Shown: in pieces, positions 18,381 to 27,323 of the stretch
How the letters are laid out: every line of letters begins with the position of its first letter
Numbering within the stretch: the stretch's first letter is position 1
NCBI GenBank assembly: GCA_918797485.1
Contig: CAKKNE010000005.1
Coordinates: 4,588,001 to 4,652,000, forward strand
Direction of reading: 5' to 3'
From: Pelagomonas calceolata
Taxonomy: Eukaryota; Sar; Pelagophyceae; Pelagomonadales; Pelagomonadaceae
Length of the DNA stretch: 64,000 nt
Made by a program: the position numbers and the translations under genes
The notes under the pieces: generated by a model
What the model was told of the DNA's origin: nothing
What the model saw: the letters and a program-made list of their open reading frames with translations, nothing else
The model's database searches: none

Positions 18381-19050
18381 CTAGGGGAAGCTCGCCATGG
18401 CGAGGCTGAAGCCCGTCGCGAAGCCTCCACACAGAGGAATGTGTTTCTTGGCGAACCTTGCCAGCTTGCGCTTCAGCTTTCCCATTGTTTTGAGGTTGTC
18501 CCCGGAAATGAACTCCTTGCCCTTCTCCTTCATGAGCGCCTCGAACTTCTCCTCGGCTTCGACGAACTTCGCGTGCTGCTCCTCGATCATGACTGCATAC
18601 TTCTCAAACCCTAATTTCGCGAGGATCTCGGGGGCATGCATCACCACATACCCGATCGCGGCGACGGGCACCAGACTATACGCGAAGCTTTTCACTACTT
18701 TACCGCTCACGAAGCCGGCCGCGACGCCCGCGTACAGGTTCTTGTTCTTCATGTTCAGGGCCTCGCGCCTGCGACGTGTAACGAGTTGTATGGGCCACGA
18801 CGATGCCGCCTGGCGCGAGACGCGCGGGCGTCGACGGCCGGCCCTTGGCGGACGACCGATCGCGCGCGCAAAATCGCGCGCGCAAACGCCGTCGCTCCGA
18901 TGACGATGTGTTGCGCATAAATGATAAATTGTGCGCTGCGAAACCGCACAGGATAGGATTGCTAATCATGTCAGTGATCGCGTTGTCATCCTGCGCTGCA
19001 GCGCCGTTCGCGCAGAGGCCGACGAGCGCTGCGAACAGATACGTCCTCAT
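18381..19050 (-). CDS. FUN14-like small membrane protein (two exons)
   Basis: Exon 1 19050-18905 carries a signal or transit peptide (MRTYLFAALVGLCANGAAAQ) and AITDMISNPILCGF; exon 2 is 18768-18381. A 136-nt GT-AG intron (18904-18769) joins FMRNTS to REALNMKNKNLYAGVAAGF in phase, giving 177 aa. GVAAGFVSGKVVKSFAYSLV and CGGFATGFSLAMA are the two Gly-rich membrane helices of FUN14-domain proteins, separated by a charged helix (MIEEQHAKFVEAEEKFEALM). FUN14 proteins sit in the outer mitochondrial membrane or plastid; here the leader suggests an organelle. The intron lacks introner TIRs but contains CGCGCGC runs. The call is tentative because FUN14 motifs are short. Confidence 0.55.
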
Positions 19051-19757
19051 CGTTTATTGCTGTGCGAGTGTCTTGCGCGTGAGCAATCGAGCTGTGCTGG
19101 CTTTGCGGGAGAAGAGCTAGCTAGATCCATAGACGCTTTAGACGTAGCGCTAGGTTTTGACTCCGGCGTGACGTGGGCGCGTGGTTCGCGATCGCTCACA
19201 ACGGCCTGAGGCAGCCCGGGACGCATAAATTGCACAGGCAGCCGGGACGCGGGCGCGCCTGCGCGGGTGCTGCCTCTGCAGGTGCGCGCGCCCCGGGCAC
19301 GTTGCAGTGCGCTTGGACGACTCCTCGCGTGCCGTGGACCTCGTATGAACGCCGAGACGCCGATTTACTGGCACCTGGCATTTTAGCACAATTTTAGCAG
19401 CCGCAGCTTTAGCAATAAAAGGCAGGACGCCGCCTCTGTTTAGCCCTGTGAACCTCAAACGCAGTAGGTAGCGGCGTCGTTAACTGTACAAGTCTCTGGA
19501 ACCCCGGAATCCGCGGCGGATGCTGGCGAGGCAGCATTTTAGCCAGCAACATCTGCTGCTATTTTGCCCCCAGAAACGCAGGACGCGCGCGGCGAAGCAG
19601 CTAAAACCACTCGTGCGCGGTGGATAAGCTGGTACTGGGCCCGCAGCCTCCCAAAAAACAGAGAAGCACACACCTGACAGCCGGCGGTCGACGTTCTCGG
19701 CAGCTGCGGACCGTTCCCAACCCACGCAGGCGGCCGCAAACAAGGAAGCAGGACGCC
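19051..19757. other. 707-bp divergent intergenic region
   Basis: Between the FUN14-like gene and the KPRGRAP-repeat gene. It holds repeated TTTTAGC words (GCATTTTAGCACAATTTTAGC near 19380, split here; again near 19535) in both orientations and a GCAGGACGC word three times. Open frames here look like GC-driven shadows. No CTAG palindrome of the usual form was found. Confidence 0.4.
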
Positions 19758-20473
19758 ATGGTGACGTCCAAGACCAGCACGGTCCAGAAGTTCCCGAAGC
19801 CGCGGGGCCGCGCGCCGAAGAACGCGAGCGGCCAGCCCGCGACGTGGGACCCCGACCGCGGCGAGTGGACGGGCGTCGTAAAAAAGACGAAGCCCGACGG
19901 CGTGCCGAAGCCCCGGGGACGAGCCCCCCTCGGCGCGACCTGGGACTACGACAAGGGCGAGTGGGTCGGCGGCACGAAGCCGTCGAAGCCCAAGCCGAAG
20001 ACGCCGAAGTCACCCAAGCCCGCGGGCGCGAAGAAGCCCGCCGCGAAACCTGCCAAAAACGCGAACGACAAGTTTCCGAAGCCGCGTGCCCGCCGCGTCC
20101 TTGCCTGATCGCCGTCGCGTCGCCTGCCCGTGCGTCGCGTCGACGCTATGCGGTGCTCTTCTTGGGCAGCCCTCCATTGCTACGGCGCGCCGTCGCGCCG
20201 ATGGCGTGGAAGTCGACGCGGCACGCCATCGACGCGCCGCTTCGGCAGCACCACGACGGTATCACGCGCAGGCGCGGCCGGGCGCCGCTAGACTCGACGG
20301 GCGCGCCGGCCGCCTGGGACAGCGAGACGGGCGTCTGGGTCGGCGTCGCCAAGAAAACGAAGCCCGACGGCGTGCCCAAGCCGCGCGGGCGGGCACCGCT
20401 CGGCGCGGAGTGGAACTACGAGACGGGCGAGTGGGAGGGCGGCGCCAAGACGTCGGCCAAGAAGAAGAAGTGA
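19758..20473 (+). CDS. KPRGRAP (AT-hook-like) repeat protein
   Basis: Exons 19758-20083 and 20272-20473, 175 aa. The protein is built from repeats: KPRGRAP (an AT-hook-like GRP core variant) followed by a Trp motif (ATWDPDRGEW, ATWDYDKGEW, AAWDSETGVW, AEWNYETGEW), arranged in two near-identical halves joined by a Lys/Pro/Ala linker. The halves share KKTKPDGVPKPRGRAPLGA. The intron 20084-20271 falls inside the third KPRGRAP; only a GC donor (GCGTGCCC) with acceptor CGCGCAG restores FPKP-RGRAP in frame. Likely a chromatin- or DNA-binding basic protein. KPRGRAP differs from the classical PRGRP hook in the last residues, so binding is inferred. Confidence 0.65.
20084..20271 (+). mobile_element. 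Probable decayed introner with GC donor
   Basis: 188-nt intron. Its interior carries GATGGCGTGGAAGTCGACG and CACGCCATCGACGCG, the hairpin module found in the TIR-bearing introners, but the ends have diverged. The two 8-mers expected as target copies, GCGTGCCC at the donor and GCGCGGCC after the acceptor, match at 6/8. Assigned to the family by interior and flanks. Confidence 0.5.
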
Positions 20474-20514
20474 CGCGCCGAATGTCACTGGTGTAAAACA
20501 TTACAAGAATAATA

Positions 20515-23500
20515 CTACAGTCCCTCGGACTCGTCGTCGTCGTCGAGGAGGTCGCCGAGGTTCTCTTCAACAAAGTCCTCGAAGACGCCCAGGGCGTCCT
20601 CGACGCCGGCCTTGCGGAGGGCCTGCCTTAATTCCTCGGCGTACTCTCCGGTGAGGGCCTCCTCGAGGTTCTCGCGGATCAGCTGGAGCATCTCCGCGGA
20701 CGTCCCGTCCTGCTCACCGGCCATCTCCTCGAGCGCCTCGCGCATCGCCGCCGCCATGAGCTCCGGGTCGTCTTCTTCTTCAGCGGCGGCGGCGGCGCGA
20801 GTCCGGCGCGGGGTGTTCGGCTTGTCCGGCACGAGGTCCGCCGTGAGCTGCGCCGCGAAGGCGTCATCAAATCCGGCGCGGCGGAGGGCCTTGTTGATGA
20901 CCTCGGCGTCGGCTCCGTCGACGGTCGCGAGGCCATCACGGATCATCTCGAGGATCTGGCTGGGCATCAGGCCGCCGCCGTCCATCGCCGCTTCGCCCAT
21001 CGCCTGGCGAACCAGCTCCGCCGCCGCCATGATATCCTTCTCAAGGTCGTCGGCGGCGGCGGCGGCGGCGGCGTCGCGTCGCGCGCCGTCGCCGCTGAAC
21101 TCGCCCATAACATCCTCGTAGACGCCGACGCGCTTGAGGTGCTTGAACATCTCCTCGAACACATCCTCCATGTCGGCCCCCTCGAAGAACGGCTGGGTGC
21201 CCAGAAACCCCCTCAAATGAGTACGGTACTCCTCCTCCACGATTTTCATGGTAGGCTGCTCGATGCCCTTCGCTTTCAGCCGCCGCGCGATGCCTTTCCG
21301 CAGTTCCGCCTTCATGCGCGCTGTCTGCGCGGCGAGGTGCTCGTCGCTGCCGAAGCCGTCGAACGTCTCCGCGCCGGCATCTTCCATGATATACTCGTTA
21401 GCGATGCCCGCGAAGATGTCTTGGAAGATCTCGTCGAAGACCTCTTGATCTAAGTCTCGGTTGCTTCTTATGAAGTCGCGGACAAACGTGGCGAAGGCCT
21501 CCTGCACGACGGCGCGCGGAGCCTTCCCCTTGAAGCCGCGAGCGCGCAGGCGCTCCTCGAGGCCCTCGCGCGCCTCGCGCACGAGGCGCTCGTCGTTGCT
21601 CTCGTCGTAGTCGCCATCATAGTCATACTCGTCGTCACCGTCGTCGTAGAGTTCGAACTGCTCGTCATCATAGTCGTCGTCCGGCCCGGGCTCGTCGACC
21701 GGGGGCCCGTCGCCTTCTCTCGCGGCGCGCATCTTCTCGACGTCCGCTTTGAGCTCGTCCAGACTCGTCCCCATCTCCCGCAAGAGGTGTCCCAGGGCGT
21801 CGTCGCCGCCGCCAAAAGTTTCGAGGCTGGGACCGAGCATTTCGCGGAGCATGTCCGTCACATCGGCGTCGCCAGCGTCGCCAGCGTCGCCGCCATCGCC
21901 AGCGTCGCCAGCGTCGCCGCCAACGTCACCAGCGTCGCGGCGTCGGCGGAAAGCCGGAGCTTCGAGGGCGCTAAGCGGCACGTTCCGTTTCGTGTCGCGG
22001 TCGATCTTGACGTCGAAGGTGCCGTCGGCGTGGGCCGCGGTGATCGTGCCCGGCTCGGCCGTCCCGGCGACGGCGACGTCGTCGCCGACGCGGAACGCCG
22101 CGGGGTCGTCGTCGGCGTAGGCGTACTGTTTCAAGAGGTCCTCGAGCGTGGATTCAGGCAGATACATCTCTTTGGCCAGGTCGCGGGCCGCATATTCCAC
22201 GACGTTGCGGGGGGCCTTCTCGCCGTACCCGCGCCTGCGCAGATTTTCCTCCATGCCTTTGTGGACGGCCCGATTCGTCATCTCCTCCTCGACGATCTCC
22301 TTGACGGCCTTCTTCCGCGGGTCGAGCCAGCCCTCGGGCGCGCCCAGGATTTCCTCGGCCAACCGGCGGATCTTCCGCTGCGTCGCCTTGGGATCGAAGG
22401 CGCGGCGCACGGCGTCGCGCTCCGCCGCCGTGAGCTCGAAGTCGCCGTACTCGTTGAGCACCGGCGCGAGGTAGGATTCGCTCAAACCAAGGTCGCGGAA
22501 CGCCTCTTCCACAACGTCGCGCGGCGCCCGCTCGCCGGGCTTATAGCCTCTTTTTCCAAGACGCTCCTCCATGCCGTCGTGGATATTGCGCAGGTGGCGC
22601 GCCTCCATGAAGGTGAGCTCGCCCTCCCCCAGGTAGTCGCCCGTCCACTCCCTACCTTCAGTCGTCTCAACAAACCAGTATTCCGGGTGCAGATCTTTAT
22701 GTATTTGCGTGATGAAGGCCCGGTCTTCCGCCTTCAATCCCAGCTCGTCCCAGTCCTCTTTTGACAGATGTGGAATGTCCGCCACGTCGAGGCCCTCGAA
22801 GGCCTTGATATACATATCTTCCCGCACCGAACTCCGCGTGAACTTGTTGTTCGCCGCCGCCTTCAGGACGGCCTTCAGCCCGATCCCGCAGCCGCCGTCG
22901 ACCCAGGCCCCGGGCTTCCCGAGGCAGCCCGGGTACTCGGGCACATTATCCTCGTCAAAATCAGCGACGCAGTCCAAATGATCCAAAGTGTCGTCTCCGA
23001 CATAATCATGGGACGGCGGGTCGCACAGCGCCGCAATATGTACTACAGCTTCAAACTCGCAGGCCGACGTCTCGAAGACCGCCGCGAGCGCCACCTTTTC
23101 GCGCTTGCCTTCGTGGCGCGAGCACTCGTAGGCAACCGTGGTCTTGTAGACGCCACCGAGGCATGACGCGCCATGATCATAGGATTGGGCCACGACGCCC
23201 GCGTCGCTCATGTCATAACCATTATAATGTCCAAGGTCCACGCTACTATCGTCGCGGAACCGCCTTACATAATGATGGGGGCAGACCTCGTAGGTCCAGT
23301 CGTGCCGCCGCTTCTGGAGGCAGGTCGCGTTCAATCGTCGCGCCGCCCGCCCCGCGATCGCCGCGACCAAATCCGGCTTCGCGCAGGCCATCGGCGCCGC
23401 CACGAACATGCGGTAGTTGCGCGGCGTCGGTTCTATTACCAAAGCGACGCGGGCGGGGTCCCGCGCGTCGCGCGCGTCGCCGGCGCCGTGCGTGTGCTTG

Positions 23501-24153
23501 CGTTTGCTCTGAACGGCGTGAGTATCCTTCCAGACCTCGGCGCCGCGGCCGCCCTCGTCCGATGGTCGCGACGCCAGCCCGCAACCGACGTACACCGTCG
23601 TCCGTCGCCCGCCTTCGCCCCTCTCATAGGTCTCCACCAGCGCGTCGTGCATCAGCCCCGACGGGAAGGCGACGACCCGTTCGAGCGCGTCGTCGCCGAA
23701 GACGCCCCGCAGCTCCGAGGGCGACGCGAGCCGCCTACCAGGCTTCGTGTAGTTCCCCAACGCGTGGGCCCGGCCCGGCTCGAGCATGCCGCCCCTCACG
23801 GACGGTTTCGCCGGCCGGAACTGCGTCACGTACCTTCCAAAGCAGAGCTCGTAGGACCAGAACTCGTCCTTGGAGGCCGCCAGTACATCACAAACGTCGG
23901 CGGCGTCGCGCCAGCGCGCGTAGTCGCGCAGCGCCTTGTCCGCGGGCCGCTGCTCCTCGTCCCGATACTGCGGCTTGCGGTGCGCGTCGGCGGCGCTCAG
24001 CGCGCAGCGGTAGGGCCGGCCCCGTCGATCCGTCATCGCGACGCCGCCCCGCAGCGACATTTGAGTGGAGTCGAAGACACGCACGACGCGGCGCCGGTTC
24101 CAGTCGACGCGGTCGTCGGCGCGCGACGCGGCGAGGACCAGTAGCGCTCGCAT
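20515..24153 (-). CDS. OS-9/ERLEC-like lectin with MRH domains and a repeated acidic C-terminal region
   Basis: 1212 aa, single exon. The open frame extends far upstream of 24153, but that part is antisense to the Tctex1 gene; MRALLVLAASRADD at 24153 is a signal peptide. Two MRH-like blocks follow: DEFWSYELCFGRYVTQF, and CLQKRRHDWTYEVCPHHYVRRF with YKTTVAYECS and FEAVVHIAALC. XTP3-B/ERLEC1 also has two. Then a Cys-rich segment (CLGKPGAWVDGGCGIG), a SAM-like helix (LSKEDWDELGLKAEDRAFI), and four copies of a 30-residue module G-[ML]-E-E-x-L-x-x-R-G followed by AP-x-x-VV-x-EA (about 22560, 22250, 21550, 21290). The rest is Asp/Glu-rich with GDAGDA repeats. A role in ER glycoprotein quality control is inferred from the MRH part. 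Confidence 0.7.
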   Translation of the reverse strand: MRALLVLAASRADDRVDWNRRRVVRVFDSTQMSLRGGVAMTDRRGRPYRCALSAADAHRKPQYRDEEQRPADKALRDYARWRDAADVCDVLAASKDEFWSYELCFGRYVTQFRPAKPSVRGGMLEPGRAHALGNYTKPGRRLASPSELRGVFGDDALERVVAFPSGLMHDALVETYERGEGGRRTTVYVGCGLASRPSDEGGRGAEVWKDTHAVQSKRKHTHGAGDARDARDPARVALVIEPTPRNYRMFVAAPMACAKPDLVAAIAGRAARRLNATCLQKRRHDWTYEVCPHHYVRRFRDDSSVDLGHYNGYDMSDAGVVAQSYDHGASCLGGVYKTTVAYECSRHEGKREKVALAAVFETSACEFEAVVHIAALCDPPSHDYVGDDTLDHLDCVADFDEDNVPEYPGCLGKPGAWVDGGCGIGLKAVLKAAANNKFTRSSVREDMYIKAFEGLDVADIPHLSKEDWDELGLKAEDRAFITQIHKDLHPEYWFVETTEGREWTGDYLGEGELTFMEARHLRNIHDGMEERLGKRGYKPGERAPRDVVEEAFRDLGLSESYLAPVLNEYGDFELTAAERDAVRRAFDPKATQRKIRRLAEEILGAPEGWLDPRKKAVKEIVEEEMTNRAVHKGMEENLRRRGYGEKAPRNVVEYAARDLAKEMYLPESTLEDLLKQYAYADDDPAAFRVGDDVAVAGTAEPGTITAAHADGTFDVKIDRDTKRNVPLSALEAPAFRRRRDAGDVGGDAGDAGDGGDAGDAGDADVTDMLREMLGPSLETFGGGDDALGHLLREMGTSLDELKADVEKMRAAREGDGPPVDEPGPDDDYDDEQFELYDDGDDEYDYDGDYDESNDERLVREAREGLEERLRARGFKGKAPRAVVQEAFATFVRDFIRSNRDLDQEVFDEIFQDIFAGIANEYIMEDAGAETFDGFGSDEHLAAQTARMKAELRKGIARRLKAKGIEQPTMKIVEEEYRTHLRGFLGTQPFFEGADMEDVFEEMFKHLKRVGVYEDVMGEFSGDGARRDAAAAAAADDLEKDIMAAAELVRQAMGEAAMDGGGLMPSQILEMIRDGLATVDGADAEVINKALRRAGFDDAFAAQLTADLVPDKPNTPRRTRAAAAAEEEDDPELMAAAMREALEEMAGEQDGTSAEMLQLIRENLEEALTGEYAEELRQALRKAGVEDALGVFEDFVEENLGDLLDDDDESEGL
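21868..21942 (-). repeat. GDAGDA-encoding short tandem repeat
   Basis: Iterated GCCAGCGTC units on the plus strand encode Gly-Asp-Ala repeats in the OS-9-like protein. Unit number is likely to vary between strains. Confidence 0.7.
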
Positions 24154-24375
24154 TGCCGCGCCGGAGGGCGACTTCTGGCGTCGCGCGGGCATCGCTGCGA
24201 TCGATGCGGTGCCGCTGCTCGTACGGCGATGTGTCGATTCACGGCTGCGCAAGGCGTCGCGAGGGCCAAAGCTCTCGTCGAGAGATGCTTCGCGTAAAGT
24301 TGAGGCACGTATGCGAGTAAGCACTGCCAAATTGACGCGTAGTGACCGCGAGGGCGTCGAGCCGCTTTTACGGCA

Positions 24376-24399
24376 GCTAGCGTTCGGTAAGATACTAGC
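24376..24399. repeat. CTAG near-palindrome, promoter-associated
   Basis: GCTAGCGTTCGG then TAAGATACTAGC, one of the more diverged clear copies. It lies in the 463-bp gap between the divergent OS-9-like (24153) and Tctex1 (24617) starts. An AT-rich patch (TTCACATACAATATAAGG) follows near 24455. Nothing else was recognised. Confidence 0.65.
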
Positions 24400-24616
24400 A
24401 ACCCTCAAGTTTCGAGCACGCGAGCTGCCCGCCGTAGCCGCAGATCTCATATTCACATACAATATAAGGTCATAAACGCTCCTCTCTCGACGTTCGACGC
24501 AGCCCCCGCCAGCCAAGGCTCGCGCGGCAGCTTCCACAACTCGACTTTTTGGCTGCCCCCCACGCCGCGCGCCGGGTGCCGCACCCCTAGCCCGTGGACC
24601 ATAGCACGCCGTCGCC

Positions 24617-25312
24617 ATGCCCAAGAAACCAAAGCCAGACAGGGACGTCGTCGGCCCGCCCGCGGAGGGCGGCCACGCCGAGGCGAAGGACGACGAGGCC
24701 GCCCGAAAACGCGAGGCCAAGGCCGAGAAGAAGCGCGAAGCGAAAAGACTGGCCAAAGAAAAGCGCGCGCGGGAGGAGGCGGAACGCGCAGCCGCGCCCG
24801 CCCGTCCTGATAGACCTGCGCCCGCGCGGCCCGCTCCTACGCAACCCGCGGAGCCCGAGCCCAAGGCTCCTGACACAACAGAAGAGTCGAAGAGCGAGCG
24901 CAAGAAGGAGGCCAAGGCCCAACGGCAGCGGGCCGACGCGCCTCCATTACCACCGAAGGACAAGGACGGGGTCGTCGGTGGTGATACTGTATTTTTCGAA
25001 CAAATACAACCGAACGTCGCGTACCTCATCGAGAACGTGGCGCGGAAGCACCTCGAAGGAAGAGCCTACGACGTCAAGTATCATGCCAGGTGGACGGACG
25101 GAATAACCCAAGACGTGTTAGATCAATGCCGGGCCCTGTCCCCAAATTTCAAGTGGATGATCAGCTGTTTGATCGTGCAGAAGAAGGATAGGACCGCTAT
25201 TTTTAGTGAGTCCGTGGCGTATTATGATCAACAGATGGACGGCTACGCGGCCTACGAGTACTCGGGCTCCAAATGTTTATGCGTGGTCCACGTGTTCTCG
25301 GCGGCGATATAG
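24617..25312 (+). CDS. Tctex1-type dynein light chain with a charged N-terminal extension
   Basis: 231 aa. The first 115 residues are highly charged (KREAKAEKKREAKRLAKEKR and Pro/Ala spacers). The last 110 form the Tctex1 domain: VAYLIENVARKHLEGRAYD, WTDGITQDVLDQCRALSPNFKW with the conserved MISCLIVQKK, then SVAYYDQQMDGYAAYEYSGS and the terminal strand CLCVVHVFSA. Tctex1 light chains dimerise on the dynein intermediate chain and link cargo; TCTEX1D-type proteins also occur in ciliary dyneins. The extension is much longer than in canonical DYNLT1 (113 aa). Single exon, 46 bp from the next convergent gene. Confidence 0.85.
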   Translation: MPKKPKPDRDVVGPPAEGGHAEAKDDEAARKREAKAEKKREAKRLAKEKRAREEAERAAAPARPDRPAPARPAPTQPAEPEPKAPDTTEESKSERKKEAKAQRQRADAPPLPPKDKDGVVGGDTVFFEQIQPNVAYLIENVARKHLEGRAYDVKYHARWTDGITQDVLDQCRALSPNFKWMISCLIVQKKDRTAIFSESVAYYDQQMDGYAAYEYSGSKCLCVVHVFSAAI

Positions 25313-25358
25313 GGGTAAGTATATCTAGTGTGACAGAAAATTTCTTACCCGGTGGCGC

Positions 25359-27047
25359 TCAAAATAGAAACACCCGGATGGCAATCAGCGCGTAGAACGT
25401 CACGGGAGTAATCCACTCACGCCTCAAACTGACGGCGAGGACGATCATCAGCAGGCAGTCCGCCAGAGGAGGCCGAGGCGTAATCTCCTCGCCGTGATCT
25501 GGCGCCTGGGGCGGCGCCGGGCCTTGCGCGGCGTCGGCGTCGTCGGCATCGCGTCGCGCGGTCCGGCGTCGCCTCGCCGGCGCCCCCGTGGGCTGCGCGT
25601 CACCGGGCGCAGACGGCTCCGCCGCCGACACAGGAGCGGGCGCCGGCGCCGGCATCGGCGCAGGCGCGGGCCGAGACGCCGGCGCGGCGGGCGCGGGCGC
25701 GGGAACTGCTCGCGAGGCGCCGGACCGACCGGATTTCTTGCCCTTCTTCTTCTTGGACGGCCCGGGCGTGATGGCGTCCGCCGTGGGGTGCGTCCAGCTC
25801 GTGCGCCCCGTCGCGCGTTCAAAGAAGTAGGGTCGGCCATGGCTCGCGGGGTCGCGCGCCGCCTCCCAGCCGGGCGGCAAAGGGGGATCAAAAGGCCCCC
25901 CGCGGGCCGCGGCGAGTGATGATTTTGCTCGGTCGAGGGTGATCTGGACCTTCTTGGTCTCGGGATGCGCGGGACCGTAGACGCGTTGCATGGTTTTCAA
26001 AACGGCCCCGATGCCCGTCACGCTTTCGACCAGGTCCGGGACTGATGATTCGGCATCGTATAAAATCGCGTCGAAGGAAGCCCAGCGTAGTCGCATCGTA
26101 ATTGGGTGTTGGGCTCCGAGGACGCGCTGCGATGTGGCGACGAGGTCGTGCTTGCGCAGAAACTCGCGAGCTTCGGCGTGCTTTCTGTTTTGTGACAAGC
26201 CCGCCACGAGATTGAGGCCGGCGAGAATCGTTTGTTGGTGCGCGGTACCGAGCGTGGCCTTATAACGCGCGAACACGCTCGTCTCAGCCGCAAACGCCTC
26301 ATCGTGGCGACCAAGCCGGTTGAGACAAAGGGCGATGTTTGCTTGAACCGTAAGCAAATCGTGTTTGGTGGCGGTCTTGTCGCGCCGCAAAGAGTTCAAT
26401 ACCGCCTCGTATACGCAGAGCGCCTCCTCAGCGCGTCCAACGTCACGCTCTGAAAGACCATTGCCGAGTACTGTGAGGGAATTGAGTCGCGCCATGTCCA
26501 TCTCCGGTAGCCCCGCGTACGTCCTGTAGCAAGCCCATCCGAGCGCGCATCGCACATCGCCATGGTATGGTTGCTTGCACAGATCACACGTGTCCCACCG
26601 CTTCCACCGCTCATGGTGGGCCTCGAGACCCAACTTATCCTCCAGCGCCTCCGCGACCAAAAGCTTCGCCTGATCCGCTAAGCACGACACGTGCGCGACG
26701 CCCAGTTCTGGAGAAGTGACGCCCTCACGATCTCCACACGCGCATCCGCGCACGAGGCCTTCTCCCGTGCGCGGATGCACGGCCTCGAGACAGATGTAGC
26801 ATTTCTGGCCCTTCGTGTCCGCCGCGCATTTCTCGACCGCGACCGCGACGGTCTCCTTGTATTTTTTGTCCGCATTGTAAGTTTCTGCGTTACCGGCGCG
26901 GTGTATTTTCTTGCAGATCTGCTTGTGGCCGCGGCGCCAGTGGTCGTGCTGGCAAGTCGAGTCACAATAGCGCATTTTACAGCGTACGCATCGCGGCGCG
27001 TCGTGGGCCAGTGGGGCGGCACAGGCGGCGCAATTTGTGAGGAGCAT
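25359..27047 (-). CDS. MYND finger / RING-variant / TPR / WW protein with C-terminal membrane segment
   Basis: 562 aa from ATG 27047. The MYND finger spans residues 5-45 (CAACAAPL, CVRCKMRYC, CQHDHW). The RINGv-like domain (CYICLEAVHPRTGEGLVRGC, HVSCLADQ, CDLCKQPYHGDVRCALGW) and the TPR repeats (RLGRHDEAFAAETSVF; VYGPAHPETKKV) match the paralogue at 2267-3382. In addition it has a WW domain near residues 395-425 (LPPGWEAARDPASHGRPYFF, then SWTHP), an Ala/Pro-rich linker and a terminal hydrophobic helix (MIVLAVSLRREWITPVTFYALIAI). It is probably a tail-anchored scaffold or E3-type protein. The added WW and tail show domain shuffling after duplication. Confidence 0.85.
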   Translation of the reverse strand: MLLTNCAACAAPLAHDAPRCVRCKMRYCDSTCQHDHWRRGHKQICKKIHRAGNAETYNADKKYKETVAVAVEKCAADTKGQKCYICLEAVHPRTGEGLVRGCACGDREGVTSPELGVAHVSCLADQAKLLVAEALEDKLGLEAHHERWKRWDTCDLCKQPYHGDVRCALGWACYRTYAGLPEMDMARLNSLTVLGNGLSERDVGRAEEALCVYEAVLNSLRRDKTATKHDLLTVQANIALCLNRLGRHDEAFAAETSVFARYKATLGTAHQQTILAGLNLVAGLSQNRKHAEAREFLRKHDLVATSQRVLGAQHPITMRLRWASFDAILYDAESSVPDLVESVTGIGAVLKTMQRVYGPAHPETKKVQITLDRAKSSLAAARGGPFDPPLPPGWEAARDPASHGRPYFFERATGRTSWTHPTADAITPGPSKKKKGKKSGRSGASRAVPAPAPAAPASRPAPAPMPAPAPAPVSAAEPSAPGDAQPTGAPARRRRTARRDADDADAAQGPAPPQAPDHGEEITPRPPLADCLLMIVLAVSLRREWITPVTFYALIAIRVFLF

Positions 27048-27107
27048 CTTGGTCTGGCGTGAGGCGGTATGCGGGTCGCGTTAGTCGGCAATGCGTTGCT
27101 GATAATT

Positions 27108-27131
27108 GCTAGTGTCTTACATGCCGCTAGT
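27108..27131. repeat. CTAG near-palindrome, promoter-associated
   Basis: Reverse orientation: GCTAGTGTCTTACA then TGCCGCTAGT. It is 61 bp upstream of the MYND/WW start (27047), in the 276-bp divergent gap before MUS81 (27324). Confidence 0.8.
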
Positions 27132-27323
27132 GTGATTATAATCCCGACGAAGCCAGCCCTTGCTTTGTGCGCGGCTAGCGGCGTGCGCGTGGGTCAAACG
27201 CGGATCAGACGTCCGCAGAAATAGCGCTTACCTTGCGAAGACCTCGCAGCGGCCGCGCCCGAGCCCCCAGCAGTCGCAGAGGGAACGTTCAGGCCACTGC
27301 TGTAACGGGCAGAACGACGCGCG

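Noticed and set aside
23163-24320. 385-codon plus frame opposite the OS-9-like gene
   Set aside because: Composition is almost only Arg, Pro, Ala and Ser; it is a GC-driven antisense shadow of the MRH coding region.
24154-25029. N-termin al extension of the 1504-codon minus frame upstream of 24153
   Set aside because: This part overlaps the Tctex1 gene in antisense and is low-complexity (Ser/Arg/Ala). The signal peptide at 24153 is a better start.
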